A stretch of DNA of 64,000 nucleotides from Nitrospira sp. SG-bin1. GTDB lineage: Bacteria; Nitrospirota; Nitrospiria; Nitrospirales; Nitrospiraceae. The notes under the pieces are model-generated. The model saw only the letters and a program-made list of their open reading frames with translations, was not told the DNA's origin and made no database searches. Shown piece by piece: positions 51,692 through 61,085 of the stretch. Where the stretch lies: the NCBI GenBank assembly GCA_002083365.1, contig LVWS01000015.1, positions 37,011 through 101,010 on the forward strand, given 5' to 3'. The translations under genes and the position numbers were made by a program. Numbering within the stretch: position 1 is the stretch's first letter; each line of letters begins with the position of its first letter.

Positions 51692-53116
51692 ATGTCGCAT
51701 GGGGTTTGTATAGACGGCGTAAGAGAGGCCTCTCACTCCAAGCTTCGATATGACGCGGGGAAACGTCTCACGATGGTCGCTCCTCACATGTTTGAAAATA
51801 TTCATACAGAAGAAAGTACGGGGGGGGGTGCCGATAGGCCAAAACTGCTCCTCCTCGCCTGCTATTTCCCGCCGGTCCAGACGATCGGGGCTGTTCGTAC
51901 ATGGAACATGGCGAGGTATTTGGCCAGGTTAGGTTGGGAGGTTACCGTGGTAACCCCCTACCCTCGTGTCTGGCGCAATGCCGACGACAGCGAAAAGATC
52001 TCGACCGAGTTGGATGCCGAAGGCATTCATCGTATCCTGACCGGCCATCGATGGTGCTGCCTGGTGCCCAATCATCTGAAATGCTGGGATCGGAACATGG
52101 GATGGGTTGTAGGAGGCATCTGCCGATCGATCGCACGGCGACTCGGGGTCGATATGCATATAGGTTGGATCAAGGAGGCCGAGCGAGCTTGTTCCAATTT
52201 GAGTCCGAAAGATGTGGATGTCATTCTTGCTTCCGGTTCGCCGTTCGTGGCGTTTCGACTTGCAAGAAGCCTCTCAGATCGGCTGAGGCGGCCTTATGTC
52301 TTGGACTATCGAGACCCCTGGACTCAAAGTCGTTTCGTCGATCGGCCACCGAGACCAGGGGCGGTCCGGGAAGAGGCACGTTTGCTTGAAGGTTGTGCAG
52401 CGGTCACCATTGCGTCGCCTTCATGGGGCGAGGACTTGGATCAACGGTACGGTGTTGGGGAAAAGGTTCATGTGATGACAAACGGCTACGATCCCGACGA
52501 GATGGCCGCCGTCAAACCATACGACTTCGGACATTGTGCCATCGTGTATACAGGAACCTTTTATCATCCAAAGATCCTCGTCTCACCGTTCCTTGCCGCG
52601 CTCAAATGCCTGAAGGAGTCTCCGAATGAAACAAACGAAGCATGGTACTTCCACTACTATGGGGTGCAAGAAGGCTATGTTCGCCAACAGGCTGCTCAGT
52701 ATGGTCTGACTGATCGTGTAGTGATTCATGGAAGAGTCCCGAGGCGCGAGGCGTTATCGGCAGTCAAGGGGGCGAACCTCGCACTGGTCATTAGTTCAAT
52801 TTATGAGCAAAGCCAACTCATAGATAAAGGGACTATCCCGGGCAAAATATTTGAAGCCATCGGATTCGGAACGCCGGTTCTCCTTATTTCCTCTTTTGGC
52901 AGTGACACAAGAAGGCTCGCGGCTTCTACCGGATTCGTGAAAAGTTTTACAGGTGCCGATACTCAGGGTATGGTATCGTTTCTCCAGGAAGTGGTTAGTG
53001 GACAGACGCCTCGGTCCGAGAACATCGAGAGCTGTTCGTGGACGACCATTTCTAAGAATCTTGATGCCATCCTGCGAGGGATAGTGGCGCGTGATAAAAG
53101 TCGCGCACAGGCGTGA
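51692..53116 (+). CDS. Glycosyltransferase (GT4-like) with a G9 tract near its 5' end
   Basis: A protein of up to 474 residues. The GT-B start is KLLLLACYFPPVQTIGAVR, with RYLARLGWEVTVVTPYP following, and later YVLDYRDPWTQSRF and GTIPGKIFEAIGFGTPVLLI. The real start may be ATG 51773 or 51791, since the first residues from 51692 look unlike the family. A run of nine G (51820-51828) encodes the Gly residues just before the GT fold. Slippage there would shift the frame. The gene lies 9 nt after the preceding GT4 gene. Confidence 0.85.
   Translation: MSHGVCIDGVREASHSKLRYDAGKRLTMVAPHMFENIHTEESTGGGADRPKLLLLACYFPPVQTIGAVRTWNMARYLARLGWEVTVVTPYPRVWRNADDSEKISTELDAEGIHRILTGHRWCCLVPNHLKCWDRNMGWVVGGICRSIARRLGVDMHIGWIKEAERACSNLSPKDVDVILASGSPFVAFRLARSLSDRLRRPYVLDYRDPWTQSRFVDRPPRPGAVREEARLLEGCAAVTIASPSWGEDLDQRYGVGEKVHVMTNGYDPDEMAAVKPYDFGHCAIVYTGTFYHPKILVSPFLAALKCLKESPNETNEAWYFHYYGVQEGYVRQQAAQYGLTDRVVIHGRVPRREALSAVKGANLALVISSIYEQSQLIDKGTIPGKIFEAIGFGTPVLLISSFGSDTRRLAASTGFVKSFTGADTQGMVSFLQEVVSGQTPRSENIESCSWTTISKNLDAILRGIVARDKSRAQA
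51820..51828 (+). repeat. Homopolymeric G9 tract inside a glycosyltransferase gene
   Basis: Nine consecutive G residues lie in the 5' part of the glycosyltransferase frame, before its first conserved strand. Tracts of this kind in surface-glycan genes of other bacteria change length and switch the gene on and off. Here the observed length keeps the frame open. Confidence 0.8.
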
Positions 53117-53338
53117 GACAGAGGTTGGGATGGTGCGAACGTGCCAACGCAGACATGTGGAGTCTGATGCCCCGTCGTAAATCTTGCTGCAGCGCTCCTC
53201 ACACGTAATTTTCGATCAAGATGGATCAGTGGGATGTCCGAAATCGTCAATGTGCGAACAGAATGAGAAAATCAGTGGCGGCAGATTCGCTGGTGTTACG
53301 AATTATTTCATGTATATGATTCGGCTTGAGACGAGGCA

Positions 53339-54721
53339 ATGAAACCGGGTGCTAAGCACATGGTCAATTCTGAAATAATTATTGAACGGCACGATAAGCA
53401 AAATGCCGATGGCCGGAGCTTATCTTCCTGGCTTCAAGGTCATGCGTGTGTTGCGACGGTGATTGTTCTAATCGCGTCGCTGCTGCCGCGCTTGTTTCTG
53501 ACTTTGTCGGCGGATCCCGCAGATCTCAAGTTCGGCGACTCCGGATCCTATTTCCGTCCTGCTGTAAGCCTTTTAGAGAAGGGAAAATTTTTAAACAAAA
53601 ATCAAGAGCCGGAAGTCAGCAGAACTCCTGGATATCCTGTATTTCTATCGGCGCTTATGGTCGTGACCGGAAAGAGCGTGAATAATGATGAGGACCTTCG
53701 CACCATTCTGGTCGTCCAAACCATTATTACATCCTGGAGCGTGGTCTTTCTCTATTTGCTGGCTCGACGGATCGTTCCTCCTATTATGGCCTTCACGGGA
53801 GCTCTCTTGGCAGCTTTTTCTCCTTGGGGCGCCGTAACAGCCGGCTTTGCGCTCACCGAAGGTCTATATTTTCTGACCCTTGCGATGCTGTTTTTTGTAA
53901 TGTATTTCGTGGTAGAGCACACGACGAAACTTTATGCAATTTTAGCTGGCGGTGCAGCCATAGGGCTACTGACAAGCGCTGTGGTATTTGTAAGGCCTCT
54001 CTGGCCTCTGGTACCAATTGTCGCGATCGCACTATTTCTCTTGTGCGGGGACAAGCGGGAAAAGGCTTGGATTTTGGTGGCCGTCATGCTCGTCTGCTCG
54101 GCTTCACCCTTATACCTGTGGAAGACTCGTAACCTACGCGAGGCCCAGTTTGATGGGTTTAGCGACGTCCCGGGAGTGAATGCCTATCATTACTTTGCGG
54201 CTGGTGTGAAGGCGCAACTTCAAGAAGCAAGGGGAGACCGGTGGGCGCTCCATAGAGCAGCACATGAGGAAGAACGAGAGTGGAGTCAGGGCCTTTCCAT
54301 CCAGGAAGTGAATGACGAACGCTGGCGAAGGGCGATCGCCGTTTTTCGAGCAGCTCCTATCTTGACGGGCTATTGCTTTGTATTGAACGCGGGCCAATAT
54401 ATCATTCATCCCGATCCGGCTATTTTGCGACCGGCTGGATTGAACTTCCGTGGCGATGTTTGGGTGCTTGGTGGATTTTTGGCTTCCTTATTGATTTTTG
54501 CTGGGCTAGGCCTATGTGGCACTCCGGACAGAAATCGGGACGGCGGCGTGATCCAGATGAAATGGCTGCTAGCAATTTTGGGTATTTGTCTACTTCTTAC
54601 TCTGCCTTCAGGGATTACGTTCGGTCAAGGTTCACGATATCGAGTCGCGCTGGAGTTCATCGTTCCGTTACTGGCAGCTATAGGACTAGTACGTCTCATT
54701 CGTAGTTTAAGACAGAATTGA
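53339..54721 (+). CDS. PMT/ArnT-type membrane glycosyltransferase (lipid-linked sugar donor)
   Basis: A 460-residue polytopic membrane protein with about 10 segments. After a cytoplasmic N-terminus of 36 residues, ATVIVLIASLLPRLFLTL opens the fold. The first periplasmic loop holds KFGDSGSYFRPA (the acidic motif region) and SRTPGYPVFLSAL, typical of the PMT_2/DPY-type GT-C enzymes. The last segments are AILGICLLLTLPSGITFG and RVALEFIVPLLAAIGLVRLI. It probably uses a polyprenyl-phosphate sugar in the periplasm. ATG 53339 has GAGG upstream. Confidence 0.83.
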   Translation: MKPGAKHMVNSEIIIERHDKQNADGRSLSSWLQGHACVATVIVLIASLLPRLFLTLSADPADLKFGDSGSYFRPAVSLLEKGKFLNKNQEPEVSRTPGYPVFLSALMVVTGKSVNNDEDLRTILVVQTIITSWSVVFLYLLARRIVPPIMAFTGALLAAFSPWGAVTAGFALTEGLYFLTLAMLFFVMYFVVEHTTKLYAILAGGAAIGLLTSAVVFVRPLWPLVPIVAIALFLLCGDKREKAWILVAVMLVCSASPLYLWKTRNLREAQFDGFSDVPGVNAYHYFAAGVKAQLQEARGDRWALHRAAHEEEREWSQGLSIQEVNDERWRRAIAVFRAAPILTGYCFVLNAGQYIIHPDPAILRPAGLNFRGDVWVLGGFLASLLIFAGLGLCGTPDRNRDGGVIQMKWLLAILGICLLLTLPSGITFGQGSRYRVALEFIVPLLAAIGLVRLIRSLRQN

Positions 54722-54921
54722 CTTCCTGTCAGGTAATATCCTTGCCGGCAGTTATTCCAGTTGGCACCGTGCTTCCTGCAGTGGCGAGATTCTGGATTGG
54801 ACTCGCCGAGGCCCCACGACGGGACGTCTACACTGTGATATTCGGGTGAACGTTCTTCAAGAATCACTTATCGTATGGAAGTGGGCAGCATGAACCACTG
54901 TATGAGAGTTAGAGGTTTACG

Positions 54922-56349
54922 TTGGTAGAGGAGCCACCGCTTGTCATCGATCTCGATGGCACACTGCTTCGTTCCGATCTTTTGATCGAGACGGCGCTGA
55001 TGTACGTACGGGATAGACCTCGCCGGATTCTTGCGCTGCTGCAGTGGCTGATGCTGGGGAAAGCTGTCCTCAAACGCCAACTGGCCTATGCCACGGAGAT
55101 CGATGTCACTACTCTGCCCTACGACAGGGTGATAATCGAGTTTATCGAGCATGAGCGACGGCGTGGCCGGCGGATCGTTCTCGCGACGGCGAGCCATCGC
55201 AGGCTGGCAGACCAGGTCGCAAGCCATCTGAGGCTCTTCGATGACATCATTGCTACAGACGGTGATTGCAACCTTTCAGCCCATGCTAAGCGCGATGTAC
55301 TCGTGCAGAACTTCGGTCATCGTGGTTTTGACTATGCTGCCAACTCCAAGAAAGACCTGCCCGTATGGAATGCCGCCCGTCAGGCTTATGTGGTCAATGC
55401 CTCCCTCATGGTTGAACGTAGGGCGCGGGCGCTTGGCAATGTGGCCGGTGTCCTCGGGTCCCCACAAGGAGCACTGCGCGACTGGATACGAGCTCTGCGG
55501 GTGCATCAGTGGCTCAAAAACATTCTCATTTTCGTGCCGTTACTGGCTGCCCACCGCTATACAGAGTGGTTGCAGGTTCTCAATGCGTCACTCGCCTTCC
55601 TTTCTTTTAGTTTATGCGCTTCCAGCGTCTACATCTTGAACGACTTGCTTGATCTTCGGGATGACCGTCACCACGTCCGCAAGCGATCAAGGCCTTTTGC
55701 CTCCGGGCAACTCTCGGTCCAATCCGGTCTGATCGCGTCTCCGCTCATGCTGATGGCCGCCTTGGGTTTGGGGATCTGGTTGTTGCCGATCGTTTTCACG
55801 ATCGGATTGGTCTGCTATTACGCGCTGACGCTGGCCTATTCCATATGGCTCAAACGACGAATGGTCATCGATGTCATCACTCTTGCAATCCTATACACCT
55901 TGCGCATCCTTGTCGGTGCCGTCGCTCTCAGTATTCAACTGAGCTTTTGGCTGCTCGCGTTTTCAATGTTCATCTTCCTAAGCTTAGCGCTGGTCAAGCG
56001 CTACGCCGAACTGTTTCAGGTACGTGAACAAAGCAAACAGGACAAAGCTCGTGGCCGAGGCTACTTCACAGATGATCTGCCTATGATCGCGGCGCTCGGT
56101 GCCGCATCCGGCTACATGGCGGTGATGGTGTTGGCCCTCTATATCAACGATGGCCGAACCACTCAGCTGTATAGCCATCCAGAATTCATTTGGTTGGCTT
56201 GTCCCTTGCTGCTTACATGGATCACACGCGTTTGGATGCTTACGCACCGCGGCTCGATGAACGAGGATCCCGTAATTTTTGCCGTTCGCGACCGTGTGAG
56301 TCTTTCCATCGGCGTATTGATAGCGTTCGTATTTTGGGCGGCCATATGA
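54922..56349 (+). CDS. HAD phosphatase-UbiA prenyltransferase fusion
   Basis: A 475-residue fusion with a TTG start (54922, AGAGG upstream). Residues 1-180 form a HAD-like domain with DLDGTLLRSD (Asp nucleophile), the ATASHRR motif and DLPVW. The rest (from about 190) is a UbiA-family membrane domain with LRVHQWLKNILIFVPLL and the Asp-rich motif NDLLDLRDDRHHVRKRSRPF, followed by nine or so membrane segments. This resembles the polyprenyl-phosphate phosphoribosyltransferases that make decaprenyl-phosphoryl-ribose/arabinose. No DprE1-type oxidase is seen in this window. Confidence 0.86.
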   Translation: MVEEPPLVIDLDGTLLRSDLLIETALMYVRDRPRRILALLQWLMLGKAVLKRQLAYATEIDVTTLPYDRVIIEFIEHERRRGRRIVLATASHRRLADQVASHLRLFDDIIATDGDCNLSAHAKRDVLVQNFGHRGFDYAANSKKDLPVWNAARQAYVVNASLMVERRARALGNVAGVLGSPQGALRDWIRALRVHQWLKNILIFVPLLAAHRYTEWLQVLNASLAFLSFSLCASSVYILNDLLDLRDDRHHVRKRSRPFASGQLSVQSGLIASPLMLMAALGLGIWLLPIVFTIGLVCYYALTLAYSIWLKRRMVIDVITLAILYTLRILVGAVALSIQLSFWLLAFSMFIFLSLALVKRYAELFQVREQSKQDKARGRGYFTDDLPMIAALGAASGYMAVMVLALYINDGRTTQLYSHPEFIWLACPLLLTWITRVWMLTHRGSMNEDPVIFAVRDRVSLSIGVLIAFVFWAAI

Positions 56350-56704
56350 GCACTGGTAAATTGCTGTTATAATGGTCGCGACTCGTCGACGCGCAAACGA
56401 TCGTGTCCTTGACGGGGTATCCTACGAGAGATATAGTGATTTGCGAAATTGCGATTACCTATAAGATATCGTACTCATCCGAGCCAGTACAGGTGTTGAT
56501 AGGACTGGTGAGTTTCCTGTGCCGAAAAGGTCAGAACCCACGGGTTGATCTGGCCTAAGGATCCTACACCGCGCCTAACAAGCAACCCGCCTTAGTTACA
56601 AAGAGCACCTACAAAAAACCGAGGTACACTCCATTCTCGACCGACCCATCAGATTAAACCAGGGACTATCGACAAGCGGGGTACCGGTCGCTACTCAACA
56701 CATC
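56350..56704. other. Intergenic region before the ligase-like gene
   Basis: A 355-nt gap with no supported gene. The stretch TTGCGATTACCTATAAGATA (about 56448-56467) contains TATAAG-like bases but no well-spaced -35 box. A promoter for the downstream group (ligase, GT4, AsnB, GT4, CapK) might lie here. Confidence 0.35.
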
Positions 56705-57964
56705 GTGCCCCAATCCCGCACCACCCCTGTTGAGAGATGCTTGCTCTTTGCGGCGATGGTGATTCTACCGCTGGAAAATTATCTTCCCACGGTAGCCGGG
56801 ATGACCGTCAACTTTCTCCTGTTTGTCGTGATCGCGGCATATATCATGGTGAATCGTCCTCGCACCTTGGGCAAGACGTGGTATCACCCCGTCTTTATCG
56901 CAGCCTATGCCTTCATCGGTGTCAGCGTCCTCTTGGAATTTTCGAGCCCGCTCTCCAGATATGGCGACCTTATACGTTTTGGGCAAATGATCGGAGGCGC
57001 GGTGTGCGTGGCGGTACTATGTAGAGATCGCTCGGCGCTGACTATCGGCCTGTACGGATATATTGCGACAGCCTTCTGGGTATCTATTGTTCTCTATTCG
57101 ACGGGATATGAAACGCTACAGGGAATGCAGGCTGATGATTTCGGCGAGGCTAGCCAAATTCGCCGTCAAGCGTTCGGGAATAAGCCCTTGGGGGCCAATA
57201 TAAATCATCTGTCCTTTATATGCGCTCAGGGAGCAATCGTGGCATTTGCTCTATCTTTATGGGACAGATTAAAGCATCTCCGTATTTTATTGCTGGGAGC
57301 AGGCGCCTTCTGTCTCATTGCCTCATTCTTACCGATGTCCAGAGGTGTCGCCGTGGTCATCTTCGTGTCCTTTGCGACAATTCTCTATGCCCAAGGATTC
57401 AGATATGGGAAAGCTTTGATCGTTGCTTCCGTCTTAGGCATGATTGTTTATGCAGTGCTACCTGACGCGATCTGGTCTCGGATGGTGTTCTCAACTGAGA
57501 CGGCAAAGAGTGGCAAAAAGGAGAGCCGGATGCAGTTATATGACACGTCATTAGATCGTCTACCGGAATACATCGTAGCTGGTGTTGGTTCGGGAAATTT
57601 CCATGAAAAATGGGGGCTCGAGAAGGGGTATGGCAGACACCGTGCCGGTGGTATGATTACGCATGGTGTGCACAACTCACTTCTCGCGATCACAATCTAC
57701 TGGGGAGTTCTCGGCCTCATATTTTTTCTGTGGATCATATGGCATGTCTATCGTTTAATACCATCACGATCCGGTCGTGATGAACTTTCGCTTGCACTGC
57801 TGGGCATTCTCGTCGCGCTCGGTTTATATCTCCTCCAGATACATGGTTTTCATGACAAGATGTTTTCCTTTGGTATCGGCATGTTGGTTGGTGCGAGACA
57901 ATGGATCTGGCCCACGGGGATCGTATCGGAAGCTGTGGAAACAAATGTTCGTCGGCGCCTGTAA
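56705..57964 (+). CDS. O-antigen ligase/polymerase-like membrane protein (Wzy/WaaL superfamily)
   Basis: A 419-residue polytopic protein starting at GTG 56705. About ten membrane segments are visible (LLFAAMVILPLENYLPTVAG, VNFLLFVVIAAYIMV, LLLGAGAFCLIASFLPM). The large periplasmic loop holds YDTSLDRLPEYIVAGVGSG and RHRAGGMITHGVHNSLLAI, the His-containing block typical of O-antigen ligases. It could join glycans to a lipid core or polymerise repeat units. With an ABC exporter present, ligase activity is the more likely. Confidence 0.84.
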   Translation: MPQSRTTPVERCLLFAAMVILPLENYLPTVAGMTVNFLLFVVIAAYIMVNRPRTLGKTWYHPVFIAAYAFIGVSVLLEFSSPLSRYGDLIRFGQMIGGAVCVAVLCRDRSALTIGLYGYIATAFWVSIVLYSTGYETLQGMQADDFGEASQIRRQAFGNKPLGANINHLSFICAQGAIVAFALSLWDRLKHLRILLLGAGAFCLIASFLPMSRGVAVVIFVSFATILYAQGFRYGKALIVASVLGMIVYAVLPDAIWSRMVFSTETAKSGKKESRMQLYDTSLDRLPEYIVAGVGSGNFHEKWGLEKGYGRHRAGGMITHGVHNSLLAITIYWGVLGLIFFLWIIWHVYRLIPSRSGRDELSLALLGILVALGLYLLQIHGFHDKMFSFGIGMLVGARQWIWPTGIVSEAVETNVRRRL

Positions 57965-58022
57965 CGCCTTAGTTGTTTAAAACACTTAGCGAATCTTAGG
58001 GACTTTCTGTAGGGATCCCCAC

Positions 58023-59111
58023 GTGGACTGCCGCATCCTCTATCTCGTCGGGCAGTTAGGTTTAGGTGGATTAGAGCGGCAGCTACTGTACTTGCTAGAA
58101 TCTATGGATCGAAGCAAGTATAAACCCGTCGTCGCTGTGTGGGGGAATTCTCATAATGATCACTATGCCGCATTCATTCGCGCATTAGATGTTCCTGTGG
58201 TCGCACTAGGAACCAAGCCGACACGATTGGCCAAATTACAGGCTCTGCGCAGTCTGGTGTCCGATCTGCGACCTGAGGTCATTCACTCGTACACGTTCTA
58301 TACGAACATCGCTGCCTGGTGGGCAGCTCAAGGTGCAGGAGCCATCCCTATTGGGTCGGTACGAAGCAGCTTTACCCGAGCTAGCCGGGAAGCGGGGCAG
58401 ATTTTAGGGCGATTTTGTAGACGATGGCCGTCCGGCCAAGTCTATAATAGCTTTAATGCGGAGCAAGAGGCCAAACGTTCGGCGACAATAAATCGGCCTC
58501 GCCGCATCTACGTTGTCATGAATGGAGTCGATCTGGATCGGTACATACCTCAGCCGTACCCTGAACGGGGACATATCCTAGCTGTAGGAAGCCTGTCATC
58601 GGTAAAGCGATGGGATCGGTTAATTCGAGCCGTCGGTTTTCTTGCCTCTAAGGGCGTATGTCCTGAGGTCCTTCTTGCGGGATCAGGACTCTTGAGAGGG
58701 GAACTAGAGGACATGGCGAGAAGTCTCCATGTGGATCATCTAGTTCGGTTTCTGGGCGCGCGGAACGATATTCCGGATCTACTCGCTGATGCGGCCTTTC
58801 TTGTCCATACTGCCGAGAGCGAAGGCTGTCCAAATGTCATTATGGAGGCGATGGCCTGTGGTCGTGCCGTTGTCGCCACCGACGCGGGTGACGCTCCCTA
58901 TTTGATAAAAGACGGCAAGACGGGGTTCGTGGTGCCAAAAGAGGATGGAGCTGTACTCGCCGATCGTATCGTAGCTCTTCTCAAAGACCAGGAGTTGTGT
59001 CGCAGGATGGGGGATGCCGGTCGGACAAAGGCCGAGCAAGCTTTCGGACTCGATCGCTTGCTGTCAGAGACCTTTGCGGTCTATCGGGCTGAAGGGTGGA
59101 AGGACAAATAA
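58023..59111 (+). CDS. Glycosyltransferase family 4
   Basis: A 362-residue GT4 protein with a GTG start (58023). Motifs: LYLVGQLGLGGLERQLLYLL (N-terminal Gly-rich loop), VIHSYTFYTNIAAWWAAQ, a C-terminal AVGSLSSVKRWDRLIRAVG, and AESEGCPNVIMEAMACGRAV with the EX7E pair. It lies just upstream of a second asparagine synthase gene. Confidence 0.92.
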   Translation: MDCRILYLVGQLGLGGLERQLLYLLESMDRSKYKPVVAVWGNSHNDHYAAFIRALDVPVVALGTKPTRLAKLQALRSLVSDLRPEVIHSYTFYTNIAAWWAAQGAGAIPIGSVRSSFTRASREAGQILGRFCRRWPSGQVYNSFNAEQEAKRSATINRPRRIYVVMNGVDLDRYIPQPYPERGHILAVGSLSSVKRWDRLIRAVGFLASKGVCPEVLLAGSGLLRGELEDMARSLHVDHLVRFLGARNDIPDLLADAAFLVHTAESEGCPNVIMEAMACGRAVVATDAGDAPYLIKDGKTGFVVPKEDGAVLADRIVALLKDQELCRRMGDAGRTKAEQAFGLDRLLSETFAVYRAEGWKDK

Positions 59112-59112
59112 C

Positions 59113-61035
59113 ATGTGTGGAATCGGTGGTTGGATCGGCAGACAGGAGGGTGGCGGTGAAGCTGCCGACCATATGCGGCGGTCGCTCCATCACCGAGGCC
59201 CCGACGCCTTCGGAGTCCGGTCTTTCCCCTCGGCCACTCTGGTGCACACGCGTCTCTCGATCATCGACCTGTCGGAAACCGGTACTCAGCCGATGGCAAA
59301 TGAAACCGGAACGGTTTGGAGTGTCTTCAACGGCGAGATTTATAATCACAGGGAGTTGCGGAGCCATCTGGAAGGGAAAGGGCACCGCTTCAGGGGCCAT
59401 TCGGACTCTGAAGTCATACCACATCTCTATGAAGAGCTAGGCATAGGTTTTGTTGAGCGATTGAGGGGAATGTTCGCAATCGCGATCTACGATATGCGTA
59501 CCGAAACGCTCTTGCTTGCTCGAGACCGTTACGGGATCAAGCCGCTTTTTTATGCCCCGACGAAGTCGAGGCTGGCTTTCGCAAGTGAGCTCAAGGCCGT
59601 ACTTTGTGTAAAGGACATCGACACGAGGCCGGATCGACAGGCGATCTATGACTCCGCGGCGCTGTTGTATATTCCAGCTCCCGGCACTTTCTATCAAGGT
59701 ATCCATGCTTTGCAAGCCGGAGAGATTCTCGAAGCAAGTTCACTGTCAGATGGCGCGATTTCCTGGAAGGCACGACGGTATTGGAAGGGAATCATCGCAC
59801 CGGACCCAAGCCTGTCCTTATCGGAAGCCGTTGATCGAGCGGAAGAGCTGATCGCGACAGCAGTCCAACGTCAGTTAGAAAGTGAGGTCCCTCTCGGTTC
59901 GTTGCTGAGCGGAGGAATTGATTCCTCACTCGTCAGCGCGGCAGCTCAACGAACGCTTCAGGGAAGGCTGCGGACCTATAATGTTCGTTTCTCGGACCGG
60001 AAGTATGATGAGACATCGGACGCATTAGCCGTGGCCCAACATATCGGCAGTCATCATATGGCGCTCGATATGGACGAGGGACAAGGAACATGGGAACGGG
60101 TCATCGACTTGCTGAAGCATGCGGGACAGCCCTTTGCCGACACATCGCTATTCGGGGTCAATGCGGTGTGTCGTTTGATGCGTGCCCATGTCACCGTTGC
60201 GCTCTCGGGAGACGGCGGGGATGAAGGATTTGGTGGATATGATGTCTATTGGCGGCTGACCAGAATTGCACAGATGCAACGTTTGCCTGCCGCTCTGTGG
60301 AATGTAAGCGCTCTGGCGCTTGATCCACTGGCAAACCTGGCGGTTGTGTCACCCCATCTCCCAGCTCGTCTCAGGGAAGTGGCATACGGCGACGATGTGC
60401 AAATCGTTCAAAACTTGTTCACCTTTTTGCAAGAAGAAGAATTGCGCAGGTTATGCTTGGACTATGGAAAAATGCTGCCGGTTCGCCGGTTCTTTGAGCA
60501 ACAGTGGGAGCACTGCTTACCCCCGAAGGCGGGTCGAGTGGAGCGGCTCTCTGGATTGGCGACGGAAGCCAACGTGCGCGTGACGTTGGCGAACGACTTT
60601 TTGTTCAAGGTTGACCTCGCCAGTATGAAGGAAAGTCTCGAAGTGCGTGTACCCATGCTGGATGAGGAATTGTTTTCATTTGGCCTCACCTTGCCGCACC
60701 AGCTCAAAGTGAAAGGCCGTGAGTGCAAGCAGGTCCTGCGGGAGATTGCCGCACGGCAGCTCCCTCTGATGATCGCCAAGAAACCCAAGCACGGTTTTGC
60801 TGTTCCTGTGGATCGGTGGGTGGATGCTCAGTTTAGGTCTCGCGTCAGAGAGACACTGCTTGGTCCATCGAGTCGGCTGCCGGAGTTTTTTAGGCCGGAG
60901 AGATATGAACCGATCGTGGAAGCGTTTTGCAGCGGTCGCCCCGATGGAGCTTTCTCACGGGGTGCCATCTTCCGGCTGACGATTTTCTTGCTTTCCGTTC
61001 ACTTGCATTTAGCGGATGACGGAGCCGTCTGCTAA
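59113..61035 (+). CDS. asnB: Asparagine synthase-like amidotransferase (glutamine-hydrolysing), copy 2
   Basis: A 640-residue enzyme: MCGIGGWIGRQ (Cys2), HHRGPDAFGVRS, VFNGEIYNHRELRSHL, and the synthetase PP-loop LLSGGIDSSLVSAAA plus ALSGDGGDEGFGGYD. The start ATG 59113 begins one base after the preceding stop. A long upstream extension of the frame (from 59014) lies inside the GT4 gene in another phase and is not coding. The paralogue at 47436 differs in its PP-loop, so they may serve different amidation steps. Confidence 0.93.
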   Translation: MCGIGGWIGRQEGGGEAADHMRRSLHHRGPDAFGVRSFPSATLVHTRLSIIDLSETGTQPMANETGTVWSVFNGEIYNHRELRSHLEGKGHRFRGHSDSEVIPHLYEELGIGFVERLRGMFAIAIYDMRTETLLLARDRYGIKPLFYAPTKSRLAFASELKAVLCVKDIDTRPDRQAIYDSAALLYIPAPGTFYQGIHALQAGEILEASSLSDGAISWKARRYWKGIIAPDPSLSLSEAVDRAEELIATAVQRQLESEVPLGSLLSGGIDSSLVSAAAQRTLQGRLRTYNVRFSDRKYDETSDALAVAQHIGSHHMALDMDEGQGTWERVIDLLKHAGQPFADTSLFGVNAVCRLMRAHVTVALSGDGGDEGFGGYDVYWRLTRIAQMQRLPAALWNVSALALDPLANLAVVSPHLPARLREVAYGDDVQIVQNLFTFLQEEELRRLCLDYGKMLPVRRFFEQQWEHCLPPKAGRVERLSGLATEANVRVTLANDFLFKVDLASMKESLEVRVPMLDEELFSFGLTLPHQLKVKGRECKQVLREIAARQLPLMIAKKPKHGFAVPVDRWVDAQFRSRVRETLLGPSSRLPEFFRPERYEPIVEAFCSGRPDGAFSRGAIFRLTIFLLSVHLHLADDGAVC

Positions 61036-61085
61036 ATGGGAACAGCTGAAGCCTTAATGGGCTTGTCATTCTGTGAGCCGAACTT

